DNA of 64,000 nt, taken from the NCBI GenBank assembly GCA_963781805.1, contig CAWAHF010000004.1, positions 4,774,001 to 4,838,000 on the forward strand. Reading direction: 5' to 3'. Of this stretch, positions 37,313 through 46,076 are shown one piece after another (positions within the stretch are counted from its first letter, which is position 1; every line of letters begins with the position of its first letter). A model generated the notes under the pieces. The model was not told the DNA's origin and did no database searches. It worked only from the letters and a program-made list of their open reading frames with translations. The position numbers and the translations under genes are program-made. This DNA is from JAFGPL01 sp963781805. Lineage in GTDB: Bacteria; Bacteroidota; Bacteroidia; Bacteroidales; UBA10428.

Positions 37313-38029
37313 TTACAATTTTAAAAGGTCATCCATGGTGTAAATTCCTTTTTTGCCATAAATGAATTCTGCCGCAACAACAGCTCCCAAAGCAAAGCCT
37401 TTCCTGCTCTTGGCTAAATGCTTTATTTCAATATAATCGATATCAGAATTGTAGGTAACAATGTGTGTGCCGGGAACTTCACCTTCCCTGACTGCCTTTA
37501 TTTTCAATATTTCCGGGGTTGATTCGGTGTTTAGCTCCCAGCTGGTTTTTCTGTCAATGGAGGATATAATATCTTTGGCGAGGGTAATTGCAGTTCCGCT
37601 AGGTGCATCAAGTTTTTGCGTGTGATGAATTTCTTCGATCATTACATTGTAATTATCAAAAGGATTCATAAGCTGAGCCAGCCTTTTGTTGATATGAAAA
37701 AAGACATTAACACCCAGGCTGAAGTTCGATGCATAAAAGAATGTCTGGTTTTTTTCTCTGCAGATATTAATGACGTTGTCCCACTTATTCAACCAACCTG
37801 TGGTTCCTGAAACTACAGGAATATTGGTGTCGAAACAGCAAATAATGTTCTTATAGGCAACATCGGGCACTGTAAAATCAATTGCTACATCCACCTTTTT
37901 TAAATTATCCGGTGTCAAATCCTGGGGATTGGTAATATCAATGATTAAACCTATTTTATGCTTACGTTCGATGGCAATTTTTTCAATCTCTTTTCCCATC
38001 TTTCCATACCCAAGTAAAGCTATATTCAT
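37313..38029 (-). CDS. dapB: 4-hydroxy-tetrahydrodipicolinate reductase
   Basis: 238 residues, close to the length of other Bacteroidota DapB. The nucleotide-binding start is NIALLGYGKMGKEI; next are the VDVAIDFTVPD and SGTTGW segments, the EEIHHTQKLDAPSGTA active-site block (catalytic His and Lys) and a C-terminal RKGFALGAVVAAEF. It reduces the lysine/diaminopimelate intermediate with NAD(P)H, needed for peptidoglycan and lysine. First gene of a dapB-lepB-lepB run. Confidence 0.95.
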   Translation of the reverse strand: MNIALLGYGKMGKEIEKIAIERKHKIGLIIDITNPQDLTPDNLKKVDVAIDFTVPDVAYKNIICCFDTNIPVVSGTTGWLNKWDNVINICREKNQTFFYASNFSLGVNVFFHINKRLAQLMNPFDNYNVMIEEIHHTQKLDAPSGTAITLAKDIISSIDRKTSWELNTESTPEILKIKAVREGEVPGTHIVTYNSDIDYIEIKHLAKSRKGFALGAVVAAEFIYGKKGIYTMDDLLKL

Positions 38030-38101
38030 TTAACTACAGTTTTAAATACGATCAAAATTACTAAATTAATCCTATAAGAATTGTTTTAAAATTCTTAAAA
38101 A

Positions 38102-38128
38102 AAAAGGGAAGCTTTCAATGCTTCCCTT
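38102..38128 (-). terminator. Intrinsic terminator of the thrS-infC-rpmI-rplT operon
   Basis: Arms AAGGGAAGC and GCTTCCCTT around a 7-base loop; on the minus strand a long T run follows. It lies about 20 bp after the rplT stop. Confidence 0.9.
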
Positions 38129-38147
38129 CTGTAATTCTTTATTCCAT

Positions 38148-38492
38148 TTATTTTACAGCATTCACAATTTCTTCAAATGCTTTTGGATGATTCATGGCCA
38201 GGTCCGCCAATGTTTTTCTGTTAATTTCGAGACCTTTTTTGTTCAATTTGCCGATAAATTCAGAATAAGACAATCCATAAGGTCTCACCCCTGCATTAAT
38301 TCTCTGAATCCATAAAGCCCTAAACGAGCTTTTCTTTTTTCTACGGTCTCTGTAGGCATATTGCTGACCTTTTTCAAACGTGTTTTTGGCAACTGTCCAG
38401 ACATTTCCTCTGGATAAAAAATTGCCTTTGGTTCGCTTCAGAATTTTCTTTCTTCTTGCTCTTGATGCTACTGCATTTACTGATCGTGGCAT
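38148..38492 (-). CDS. rplT: 50S ribosomal protein L20
   Basis: 114 residues, the normal length. It starts MPRSVNAVASRARRKKILK and contains YAYRDRRKKKSSFRALWIQRINAG, the standard L20 core that binds 23S rRNA early in assembly. It is the last gene of the operon. L20 often represses its own operon by binding a leader or intergenic RNA; the 97-bp rpmI-rplT gap could hold such a site, but I did not identify one. Confidence 0.98.
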   Translation of the reverse strand: MPRSVNAVASRARRKKILKRTKGNFLSRGNVWTVAKNTFEKGQQYAYRDRRKKKSSFRALWIQRINAGVRPYGLSYSEFIGKLNKKGLEINRKTLADLAMNHPKAFEEIVNAVK

Positions 38493-38589
38493 GTTTTTAC
38501 GATTTTAGAACGATTAGCGTTTCCTGTTTCGTGGAACTCTTTGGTGCTATATCATCCTGGTTAATAAATAATTTAAGTTACGCGAATGC

Positions 38590-38787
38590 TTATTTCATTG
38601 CTAAAAGAAGTTTAACATTATCCTGGTCAGCTTTGCTTATCGTTGTAAAATAACCAAGATTTCTTTTTCTTTTAGTTGATTTTTTGGTCAGAATATGACT
38701 CTTAAAAGCATGTTTACGTTTAATTTTTCCTGTTCCGGTAAGTGTGAATCTCTTCTTTGCACCGGAATTTGTTTTCATTTTTGGCAT
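38590..38787 (-). CDS. rpmI: 50S ribosomal protein L35
   Basis: 65 residues, MPKMKTNSGAKKRFTLTGTG at the start and the basic KRKHAFKSHILTKKSTKRKR block of L35. It lies between infC (22 bp upstream) and rplT, the usual order. Confidence 0.98.
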   Translation of the reverse strand: MPKMKTNSGAKKRFTLTGTGKIKRKHAFKSHILTKKSTKRKRNLGYFTTISKADQDNVKLLLAMK

Positions 38788-38809
38788 TCTGATTCTACTT
38801 TATTTAATA

Positions 38810-39373
38810 TTATACTTTCTTTTTAATTGGTTTCGGAGACAATAATATAGACATCCTTTTCCCTTCCAATTTGGGTTCCTGCTCCACCTTTCCAACGTCA
38901 TCGAGATCGGCAATTAATCTGTTCAGCAGAACTTCTCCGTCCTTATTGTAAATAATAGTCCTCCCTTTGAAAAAAACATAAGCTTTAACCTTGGCACCAT
39001 CCTGTAAAAATTTTTCTGCGTGCTTTAACTTAAAGTTATAATCATGTTCATCTGTATGAGGTCCAAATCGAATTTCTTTAACAACAACTTTAACAGTTTT
39101 GGCTTTCATTTCCTTCTGTTTTTTCTTTTGTTGATAAAGAAACTTTTGATAATCGATGATCTTACAAACCGGGGGATCTGCATTAGGTGAAATTTCAACC
39201 AGGTCCAGATTTAGCGTATCTGCCAGTTCCAAAGCCTCACGTAATGATAAAACTCCGGGGTTATCGATATTATCGCCTACCAGCCTTAAAGATTTCGCCC
39301 TGATTTCCTGGTTAACCCTGAAATTTTGCTGATCCTGAGGTCTCAGGCTTCTTCTGATAATTGGTCTGTCTAT
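38810..39373 (-). CDS. infC: Translation initiation factor IF-3, ATA start
   Basis: 187 residues if translation starts at ATA (39373-39371). The frame is open upstream of the first common start codon (TTG 39232), and the extra 47 residues encode the conserved IF-3 N-terminal domain (FRVNQEIRAKSLRLVGDN). AAGGAGG, the best Shine-Dalgarno in this window, ends 8 bases before the ATA. IF-3 often starts at a rare codon (AUU in E. coli), which lets IF-3 repress its own translation because it discriminates against such codons. A start at the TTG would remove most of the N-terminal domain. The C domain (VKVVVKEIRFGPHTDEHDYNF) is normal. thrS ends 17 bp before. Confidence 0.93.
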   Translation of the reverse strand: MDRPIIRRSLRPQDQQNFRVNQEIRAKSLRLVGDNIDNPGVLSLREALELADTLNLDLVEISPNADPPVCKIIDYQKFLYQQKKKQKEMKAKTVKVVVKEIRFGPHTDEHDYNFKLKHAEKFLQDGAKVKAYVFFKGRTIIYNKDGEVLLNRLIADLDDVGKVEQEPKLEGKRMSILLSPKPIKKKV

Positions 39374-39388
39374 TGTAAGGTCCTCCTT
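39374..39388 (-). promoter_or_regulatory. Strong ribosome binding site deciding the infC start
   Basis: On the minus strand AAGGAGG is followed by 8 bases and then ATA. It supports the non-standard start codon of infC and lies in the short space after the thrS stop codon. Confidence 0.8.
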
Positions 39389-39390
39389 TT

Positions 39391-41334
39391 TTAGTTAAAC
39401 TTCAATTGTGTTTTTATTTCTTTATTTAAAGATATAACAAAATCTTCTAAACTCATAGAGCCTTTATCACCTTCACCTTGTCTTCGAACCGAAACCGTGT
39501 TTGTTTGCTCTTCTTTTTCACCAACAATAAGCAGATATGGAATTCTCTTCAACTCATTGTCCCTTATCTTCTTACCAATCTTTTCATTGCGCTCGTCAAT
39601 CAGGACGCGAATATCGGAATTATTTAGAAATTTTAAAACTTTTTTTGAATAATCATGAAATTTTTCGCTGATAGGCAGTATCACTACCTGATCGGGAGTC
39701 AGCCAAAGCGGAAATTTACCAGCGGTATGTTCGATTAATACCGCAACAAAACGCTCCATCGAACCAAAAGGAGCCCGGTGAATCATCACAGGCCTGTGTT
39801 TTTGATCATCGCTTCCGGTATATTCAAGCTCAAATCTTTCAGGAAGGTTGTAGTCTACCTGAATGGTACCAAGTTGCCATTTACGACCTATGGCATCCCT
39901 CACCATAAAGTCGAGTTTTGGTCCGTAAAAAGCTGCTTCTCCCAGAACAACAGTAGTATTCAGATTCTTCTCAGCCGATGCTTCAATAATAGCGCTCTCA
40001 GCTTTTCCCCAATTCTCATCCGTACCAATATATTTTTCCTTATCATTTGGATCTCTTAGTGAAATCTGAGCAGTAAAATCATTGAAATCCAACGTTTTAA
40101 ACACGTATAATATGATGTCGATAACCTTTATGAATTCTTCCTTTAACTGATCAGCACGACAAAAAATATGGGCATCATCCTGAGTGAATCCTCTCACCCT
40201 GGTTAATCCGTGCAATTCACCACTTTGTTCGTAACGGTATACAGTACCGAATTCAGCCAGTCTTACAGGTAAATCTTTATAGGATTTTGGTTTATATTTA
40301 TAAATCTCACAATGATGAGGACAATTCATGGGTTTCAGCAAAAATTCTTCCCCTTCTGTAGGAGTCTGAATTGGTCTGAATGAGTCTTTGCCATATTTTT
40401 CCCAATGCCCGGATGTTACATAGAGCTCTTTCTGTCCGATATGCGGTGTTATTACAATCTGGTACCCATATTCCTGTTGTACTTTCCGCAAGAAGTTTTC
40501 AAGTCTTTCTCTGAGCGCCGCACCCTTTGGCAGCCATATCGGTAATCCCTGCCCCACTTTGGCAGAAAACATGAAAAGTTCCAGCTCCTTTCCTATTTTT
40601 CTGTGATCGCGTGCTTTGGCCTGTTCCAGCATTTCAAGATATTCATCAAGCATGCTTTTCTTAGGAAATGTAATTCCATAGATTCTTGTAAGCTGTTTCC
40701 TTTTTTCATCTCCCCGCCAGTATGCACCGGCAATACTGAGAAGTTTTATTGCCTTAATCTGACTGGTATCAGGCAGATGTGGCCCCCGGCACAAATCAGT
40801 AAAGTTGCCTTGTCTGTATGTAGAAATAGTGCCATCTTCTAGTTCGTTAATCAGCTCCAGTTTATACTCATCGCCCTTTTTTTGGAAGTAATCCAATACA
40901 TCTTTTTTGGAAATTTCTTTACGCACAAACGCCTCATTTTGCCTGGCAAGTTCATTCATTTTAGTTTCAATCTTTGGCAAATCAGAATCGGTAATTACCA
41001 CGTCATCACCAGGATCGACATCATAATAAAATCCATTTTCGATGCTCGGACCAATCCCGAATTTAATTCCGGGGTACATCGATTCCAATGCTTCGGCCAT
41101 AAGATGAGCTGAGGAGTGCCAAAAAGCGTGTTTGCCTTCAGGATCATCAAATTTATGCAATTTAATCACCGCATTTTTTTTGATGGGTCGTGTAATGTCC
41201 CAGATTTCATCGTTAACAGAAACAGATAATACCTCCTTTGCCAGGCTGTTGCTTAAGCTTTTGGCTATATCCAAACCACTCACACCCTCCTGGTATTCCC
41301 TTACCGAATGATCAGGAAATGTAATCTTTATCAT
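39391..41334 (-). CDS. thrS: Threonyl-tRNA synthetase
   Basis: 647 residues, normal length. It has a TGS domain (1-60), the editing (SAD) domain with HSSAHLMAEAL and its Cys in FTDLCRGPHLPDT, and the class II catalytic core: PMNCPHHCEIYK with zinc ligands Cys/His, FGTVYRYEQSGELHGLTRVRGF and RAPFGSMERFVAVLIEH, then the anticodon-binding domain (VVILPISEKFHDY...). It charges tRNA-Thr and corrects Ser errors. It is the first gene of the thrS-infC-rpmI-rplT operon. Confidence 0.98.
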   Translation of the reverse strand: MIKITFPDHSVREYQEGVSGLDIAKSLSNSLAKEVLSVSVNDEIWDITRPIKKNAVIKLHKFDDPEGKHAFWHSSAHLMAEALESMYPGIKFGIGPSIENGFYYDVDPGDDVVITDSDLPKIETKMNELARQNEAFVRKEISKKDVLDYFQKKGDEYKLELINELEDGTISTYRQGNFTDLCRGPHLPDTSQIKAIKLLSIAGAYWRGDEKRKQLTRIYGITFPKKSMLDEYLEMLEQAKARDHRKIGKELELFMFSAKVGQGLPIWLPKGAALRERLENFLRKVQQEYGYQIVITPHIGQKELYVTSGHWEKYGKDSFRPIQTPTEGEEFLLKPMNCPHHCEIYKYKPKSYKDLPVRLAEFGTVYRYEQSGELHGLTRVRGFTQDDAHIFCRADQLKEEFIKVIDIILYVFKTLDFNDFTAQISLRDPNDKEKYIGTDENWGKAESAIIEASAEKNLNTTVVLGEAAFYGPKLDFMVRDAIGRKWQLGTIQVDYNLPERFELEYTGSDDQKHRPVMIHRAPFGSMERFVAVLIEHTAGKFPLWLTPDQVVILPISEKFHDYSKKVLKFLNNSDIRVLIDERNEKIGKKIRDNELKRIPYLLIVGEKEEQTNTVSVRRQGEGDKGSMSLEDFVISLNKEIKTQLKFN

Positions 41335-41535
41335 TCTATCTTCCTATTTAGCATAAAAAATTGAAGTGCAAAGATATAAATTATATCGGAAATTGAAATT
41401 TCTGTTATCGCAAACCCATTCAAGACTGAAAAAATAAAGAAAAAAACAATTCCTTAATATACGTAACAGTTATAATAACATCTTGTTGAAATTTACGTAT
41501 GCTTTTAAACATATTTTTAAGGTATATATTTTAAC

Positions 41536-41543
41536 TACTTTTG
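41536..41543 (+). promoter_or_regulatory. Bacteroidota-type -7 element (TACTTTTG) for the hydG transcript
   Basis: TACTTTTG matches TAnnTTTG about 80 bp before the regulator gene. It implies a leader of roughly 70 bases ending in a good AAAGGAGAGG ribosome site. Confidence 0.45.
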
Positions 41544-41622
41544 TCGCGAATTATATCTGAGAAACGGCTGTTGCTTTTTCGAAGATTCAGAATAAAAAGA
41601 CTAATCCAAAGGAGAGGTTCTG

Positions 41623-41868
41623 ATGGAAAAGAGAATAGGAGCAATACTAATAATAGTTAACAGTAAAGAAGAAATAAATCTCCTCAACCAGATTTTGACT
41701 ACCCATTCTCCGATAATCATCGGGAGGCAGGGAATTCCCATCAGAGAAAAAGGCATAAGTATTATATCATTGGTAGTTGAAGGAACAACCGATGATATTG
41801 GCGCTCTTGCCGGACAATTGGGAAAGCTTAAGGGAATACGGGTAAAATCCCTGATGGCAAAGGACTAA
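41623..41868 (+). CDS. TM1266-family iron-only hydrogenase system regulator
   Basis: 81 residues, KRIGAILIIVNSKEEINLLN at the start and GIRVKSLMAKD at the end, with the NikR/ACT-like fold of the TM1266 (putative [FeFe]-hydrogenase system regulator) family. It has no DNA-binding domain of its own. The strong site AAAGGAGAGG precedes the ATG. In other genomes it is found beside HydE/F/G maturases, and here hydG follows after 45 bp. Confidence 0.85.
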   Translation: MEKRIGAILIIVNSKEEINLLNQILTTHSPIIIGRQGIPIREKGISIISLVVEGTTDDIGALAGQLGKLKGIRVKSLMAKD

Positions 41869-41913
41869 AGCCCTACCAAGTAAGAATTAATAACTTTTTT
41901 ATATCTACAGACG

Positions 41914-43341
41914 ATGAAATTTAAACCGGAAGTTTACAGAATTGAAGATAAACCGCAAAAACCATTTATTGATGCATTAGAAATCAATGAACTCCTCAGC
42001 AATACAGAAAGTGATAAAATTGAGGTAAGAGATATTATTGATAAGTCGTTGGCAAAAAACCGTCTAACGCTTCAGGAAACTGCTACCCTGCTCAATGCAA
42101 GTGAGCCCGGATTGATTGAAGAAATAAAGGAAGGAGCACGAAAACTTAAAGAAGAAGTATACGGCAACCGGATTGTACTTTTCGCACCATTGTATGTCGG
42201 AAACAAGTGCTCAAATAATTGTCAGTACTGTGGATTTAGAGTCAGTAATAAATCTTCTCAGCGAACGACATTGACTGATCGGCAGTTGACTGAGGAAGTG
42301 GAAGCGCTTGAAGAGAACGGGCAAAAAAGATTAATTCTGGTTTTCGGTGAACACCCGGACTATCATCCAGGGTATATCGCTCAAGTGGTTAAAAAAGTAT
42401 ATCGTGTTAAAAAGGGAAATGGCGAAATACGAAGAGTGAATATTAATGCAGCACCTATGGAAATTGATGGTTTCAGGGCTGTAAAGGATGCAGGAATAGG
42501 AACATACCAGATTTTTCAGGAAACGTATCATCCTGAGATATATAAGGTTTACCATCCTTCCGGTAAAAAGAGTAATTACGATTACCGTTTAACAGCCCTG
42601 GACAGGGCACAGGAAGCAGAATTGGATGATGTGGGAATTGGCGCATTGTTCGGATTATACAACTGGAAATTTGAAGTGATGGGATTGGTGCGACATACGA
42701 ATCATCTTGAAGCATGCTACAATGTAGGCCCGCATACCATTTCATTTCCGAGGCTTCAGGAAGCATCCACCGTACTATTCAATGGAAAATACCTGGTCAG
42801 TGACGATGAATTTACACGATTAATCGCAATTCTGCGTCTGGCAGTTCCTTATACAGGATTGATCCTGACAGCCAGAGAAACAGCAAAAATCCGTTCAGAG
42901 GTGATGCGGTTTGGAGTATCACAAATAGACGGCGGAACCAAAATTGAAATAGGAGCATATTCCCGGCACAAAAAAAATCGCCAGGACTTGGACAAAGAGC
43001 AATTCAGGATAAATGATGAGCGAAGTCTGAATGAGATTATTGAAGAATTATTAGCCGAAGATTATATGCCTTCTTTTTGTACAGCTTGCTACCGACTTAA
43101 TAGAACCGGTGAACACTTTATGGAATTTTCGGTTCCCGGGTTTATTAAGAGATTTTGCTCACCCAATGCTATTCTGACGCTTGCTGAGTATTTGGTAGAC
43201 TATGCACCGGAAAAAACTGCTGTAAAAGGGTGGCAAATGATTGAACAAAACCTTGCCAAACTCAATGGTGAAACGAATGTTCCTGAAATAAAAAGAAGAA
43301 TTGAACGAATCAAACTTGGGGAAAGAGATTTATATTTTTGA
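41914..43341 (+). CDS. hydG: [FeFe]-hydrogenase maturase HydG (radical SAM tyrosine lyase)
   Basis: 475 residues. The radical SAM cluster is CSNNCQYC (Cys99, Cys103, Cys106; CX3CX2C), and the C terminus carries the auxiliary-cluster motif CX2CX22C (CTAC ... FC), which sets HydG apart from the thiazole enzyme ThiH. It splits tyrosine into p-cresol and dehydroglycine and delivers CO and cyanide to the H-cluster. No hydE, hydF or hydA is in the window, so the partners must be elsewhere. Confidence 0.95.
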   Translation: MKFKPEVYRIEDKPQKPFIDALEINELLSNTESDKIEVRDIIDKSLAKNRLTLQETATLLNASEPGLIEEIKEGARKLKEEVYGNRIVLFAPLYVGNKCSNNCQYCGFRVSNKSSQRTTLTDRQLTEEVEALEENGQKRLILVFGEHPDYHPGYIAQVVKKVYRVKKGNGEIRRVNINAAPMEIDGFRAVKDAGIGTYQIFQETYHPEIYKVYHPSGKKSNYDYRLTALDRAQEAELDDVGIGALFGLYNWKFEVMGLVRHTNHLEACYNVGPHTISFPRLQEASTVLFNGKYLVSDDEFTRLIAILRLAVPYTGLILTARETAKIRSEVMRFGVSQIDGGTKIEIGAYSRHKKNRQDLDKEQFRINDERSLNEIIEELLAEDYMPSFCTACYRLNRTGEHFMEFSVPGFIKRFCSPNAILTLAEYLVDYAPEKTAVKGWQMIEQNLAKLNGETNVPEIKRRIERIKLGERDLYF

Positions 43342-43862
43342 TTGCAAAGATATGCCTCAACCAATCGTCAAAGCTGAATTTACGTTTTGTATTGAATAGT
43401 TATCAGAGAATTTTTTGTTGAATATATCACCCAAACCAATTCTTCTTTAACAGAGTAGTCATGTTGAATAATAGTTCCATTTTATACCCCTGCCCTAAAG
43501 GGTGAAATGGAAAAAACGACCTTTTCCCTACTTCGCTGTCGTTTAGCTTGAATCAAACACAGTAGGGGATTCTGGGTAAATACACGTTGATTTTTTAAAT
43601 ATGTCAACGTAAACTAACATTTGATTTTAAATCTGACATTCTATTTCTTCAATAACCTTCATTTCAGGATGATCAAGCTATAATTATGATTTTCAAGTGT
43701 TTATAATGAAGAGATAAATTCCTGATTCTACTCTTGATGACGATCGTCATCGCATTTAGGTGATTTACGTCACCGAAATATTCACCGGTCATAAATTTCC
43801 AACCTAACATTTTTTTTAATGTATATATCTAAAACGAACAATATCTAAAAACATAAAATAAT
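43342..43862. other. 521-bp gene-free stretch with two inverted repeats
   Basis: No convincing ORF or RNA gene. The notable parts are the perfect 16-bp palindrome GATGACGATCGTCATC (43736-43751) and a nearby GGTGA-6-TCACC inverted repeat (43759-43774), both roughly 90-125 bp upstream of the next gene and possible protein-binding sites. A short CCCTGCCCTAAAGGG hairpin lies near 43490. Confidence 0.5.
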
Positions 43863-44288
43863 ATGAAGACGTTAATGACACTAAAAAAAAGACTCACCGT
43901 TGCAGTTATCATCGCAATGTTCTTTACGCTAGGTTTGGCAATAGCACAGGAAACTCCCGCAAATAATCAACAATCGTCAGATAATAAGGTAGTTGTAAAC
44001 AAGGAAATGATTGAACGTTTTAATCAATGTGATACTGAGGGAAAAATAATCTCCTGGAGCGATCTTGTAATGGGATTTGACAGTGAAAACTTAATGAATC
44101 TTTACCTGGCGTATCAAAATTCAGATTTGGACAACCAGTCGCTTGAAGATATAAAACTGGCGCTTCAGAACAAACAAACAGAACACCTGAGCGATAGCAA
44201 TATAGACAATGACCTGGCCTGGTTTAACCAGGTGAAACAGGAAATTAACAACAAGTTAAGTACGGCAGACATGGTAGTCCAAAAATAG
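43863..44288 (+). CDS. Secreted hypothetical protein
   Basis: 141 residues. A signal peptide ends at IAQ (about residue 28-29). The mature part is a small soluble protein rich in Asn, Gln and acidic residues, likely helical (MIERFNQCDTEGK, DSENLMNLYLAYQNSDLDNQ, DNDLAWFNQVKQEINNKLS) with one Cys. I do not recognise a family. Two inverted repeats lie upstream of its start, and a short-ORF/terminator element follows. Confidence 0.7.
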   Translation: MKTLMTLKKRLTVAVIIAMFFTLGLAIAQETPANNQQSSDNKVVVNKEMIERFNQCDTEGKIISWSDLVMGFDSENLMNLYLAYQNSDLDNQSLEDIKLALQNKQTEHLSDSNIDNDLAWFNQVKQEINNKLSTADMVVQK

Positions 44289-44607
44289 GACTACCGTTTT
44301 ATATTGAACAACATTCCCTTTCCAATATAATAGCAAACAAAATTGTATGAAGAGGATTTACATCTGGAAACAGATTTAAAATTGAAAAGCCGGCGATGCC
44401 GGCTTTTTTTTGCTTAATAGGATAATATCGAATTACCAAAAAATTCTTATCAATTTTTTCTCTATAAAACACCTCAACAAATCAGATTGGTTTTTCCCTT
44501 TAAGAAGAAATAAACAATCAAGTCTAACCAACAAAATAGTAAATTAAATTAATATTTTTAAAAATTCTTTAGATTCTTTTAAATTTGGATTCCTAAATGG
44601 AAGATAA
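44289..44607. other. Gene-free stretch with short-ORF/terminator element (copy A)
   Basis: Contains AAAATTGTATGAAGAGGA at about 44339-44356, in which an ORF of 10 codons (44347-44379, peptide MKRIYIWKQI) can be read, an ATCTG-GAAA-CAGAT hairpin inside it, and a GC-rich terminator (next entry). The rest is AT-rich and empty. The same arrangement returns downstream of the next gene. Confidence 0.5.
44385..44411 (+). terminator. Intrinsic terminator, copy A of GCCGGC-GAT-GCCGGC
   Basis: Arms AAAAGCCGGC and GCCGGCTTTT around GAT, with eight T. An identical core is found at 45978-46004. Confidence 0.9.
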
Positions 44608-45906
44608 ATGAATTCAATCCTCAGATTCAACCTAATACTCTTTTTATTTTCATTAGTTCTAAATCTAAGTATTCCATGGGATCATTCTAAATGGTATGGT
44701 CTGGGTGATCCTCCCGACTATTTACATCAGTCAAAAATTCCATTAACAGAAATGGAGTTCTTTTTTCCACATAAAGTACCAGGTTTTTACCCACGGCCAT
44801 TTACTGTTCCTTTTTTTTATAAGATTGCATGGAGTAATCCTGATAATATAATCGTACTTCAAAGGTTAATTCACACCATCACTATATTTATTCTGGCATA
44901 TGCATTGGCAATTTTTTTAAAAAATGTTTTTCTAAAATATATAATAATATTTCTCGTATATTTCCTGATGTCATGGTGGAATATTTTGGGATGGTCCTCA
45001 ATTTTGTTGTCAGAGTCATTATCTATTTCTTTCATGTTCCTCTGGATAGCCACTTTTCTGTTATTCCTGAAAAACAAAATTTGGTACAATTTTCTGCTTC
45101 ATTTGGTTATAGTATTACTTTTCTCTTTTACCAGAGATACCTGGCCATATATACTCACGGTGTTTTATCTTTTACTTTTAATTATCACTTACCTATATTC
45201 CAGGGATTTAATAAAATGGATTATTCCTGTCCTTGCATCCTGTCTCATTATCTTCATTGTTCAGAACAGATCTTCCTCTATTGGTAACCGTACAAAATTA
45301 CCTCTAATGAATACCATCCTTGTAAGGATCTTACCAGATGCAAATTACTTAAGCTGGATGCAAAACAAGGGGATGCCAATGGCAGAAAGATTGCACCAAG
45401 AATTTAAAGATATAGATATTAAAAATGACTCCTGCAGAATAAAAGTATATGAATTTTATAACGATACTACCTACAATCATTTCTTCAACTGGGTAAACAC
45501 AAAGGGAAAAAGAACTTACATCAATTTTATGATTACCCATCCGGGATATTTTTTTCTGTTTAAAGAATCTCGTCAAGATTTAAAGCGGATTTTCGCGTAT
45601 AATTTGTTTGAATATACTGGTTCTGTAAAAGGCTATTCCTTTGGAGCTAATTATGTTTTTCCTTTATTTAATCTGGTTAGTATCATTATACTAGTTGGAA
45701 TAATAATATTGATATTTCGAAAATCAAAAAAAATAATACACATATTGCCCTCAGTATATTTTATAATACTGATATGTAATATATTTCTGACATATAATGC
45801 AGATGCGCTGGAAGTGGAACGACACCTATTTATAACACATATATTTATACAGTTTATAGGGATATATTCGGTAATGCTTATTTTTGATTACTACTTTGCT
45901 AAGTAA
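44608..45906 (+). CDS. Polytopic membrane protein, GT-C glycosyltransferase-like
   Basis: 432 residues with about ten hydrophobic helices. The first extracytoplasmic loop has GDPPDYLHQS and PGFYPRPFTVPFFY, like the loop of GT-C mannosyl/glycosyltransferases where an acidic residue binds the lipid-phosphate sugar donor. I see no exact family motif, so the substrate and even the enzymatic role are inferred. Flanked on both sides by copies of the same short-ORF/terminator element, followed by an IS4-family element. Confidence 0.6.
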   Translation: MNSILRFNLILFLFSLVLNLSIPWDHSKWYGLGDPPDYLHQSKIPLTEMEFFFPHKVPGFYPRPFTVPFFYKIAWSNPDNIIVLQRLIHTITIFILAYALAIFLKNVFLKYIIIFLVYFLMSWWNILGWSSILLSESLSISFMFLWIATFLLFLKNKIWYNFLLHLVIVLLFSFTRDTWPYILTVFYLLLLIITYLYSRDLIKWIIPVLASCLIIFIVQNRSSSIGNRTKLPLMNTILVRILPDANYLSWMQNKGMPMAERLHQEFKDIDIKNDSCRIKVYEFYNDTTYNHFFNWVNTKGKRTYINFMITHPGYFFLFKESRQDLKRIFAYNLFEYTGSVKGYSFGANYVFPLFNLVSIIILVGIIILIFRKSKKIIHILPSVYFIILICNIFLTYNADALEVERHLFITHIFIQFIGIYSVMLIFDYYFAK

Positions 45907-45942
45907 AAATTACTTTCAGATTCTAAAGCATAATAAAATTGT

Positions 45943-46004
45943 ATGAAGAGGAAAAATATCAGATGACAGATATAGTAAAAAAAGCCGGCGATGCCGGCTT
46001 TTTT
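45943..46004 (+). repeat. Short-ORF/terminator element (copy B)
   Basis: Starts with the shared AAAATTGTATGAAGAGGA (about 45936-45953). An ORF of seven codons (45943-45966, MKRKNIR) can be read and is followed by the terminator GCCGGC-GAT-GCCGGC with T run (45978-46004). The stem core and the first 18 bases equal those of copy A, while the 28-29 bases between differ. Confidence 0.7.
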
Positions 46005-46076
46005 GGTTACTTAGAATTCAGAATTAAAATCCTTTAAATCTATCACTAGTGACCGATTAAAATATTAATAAAAAGA

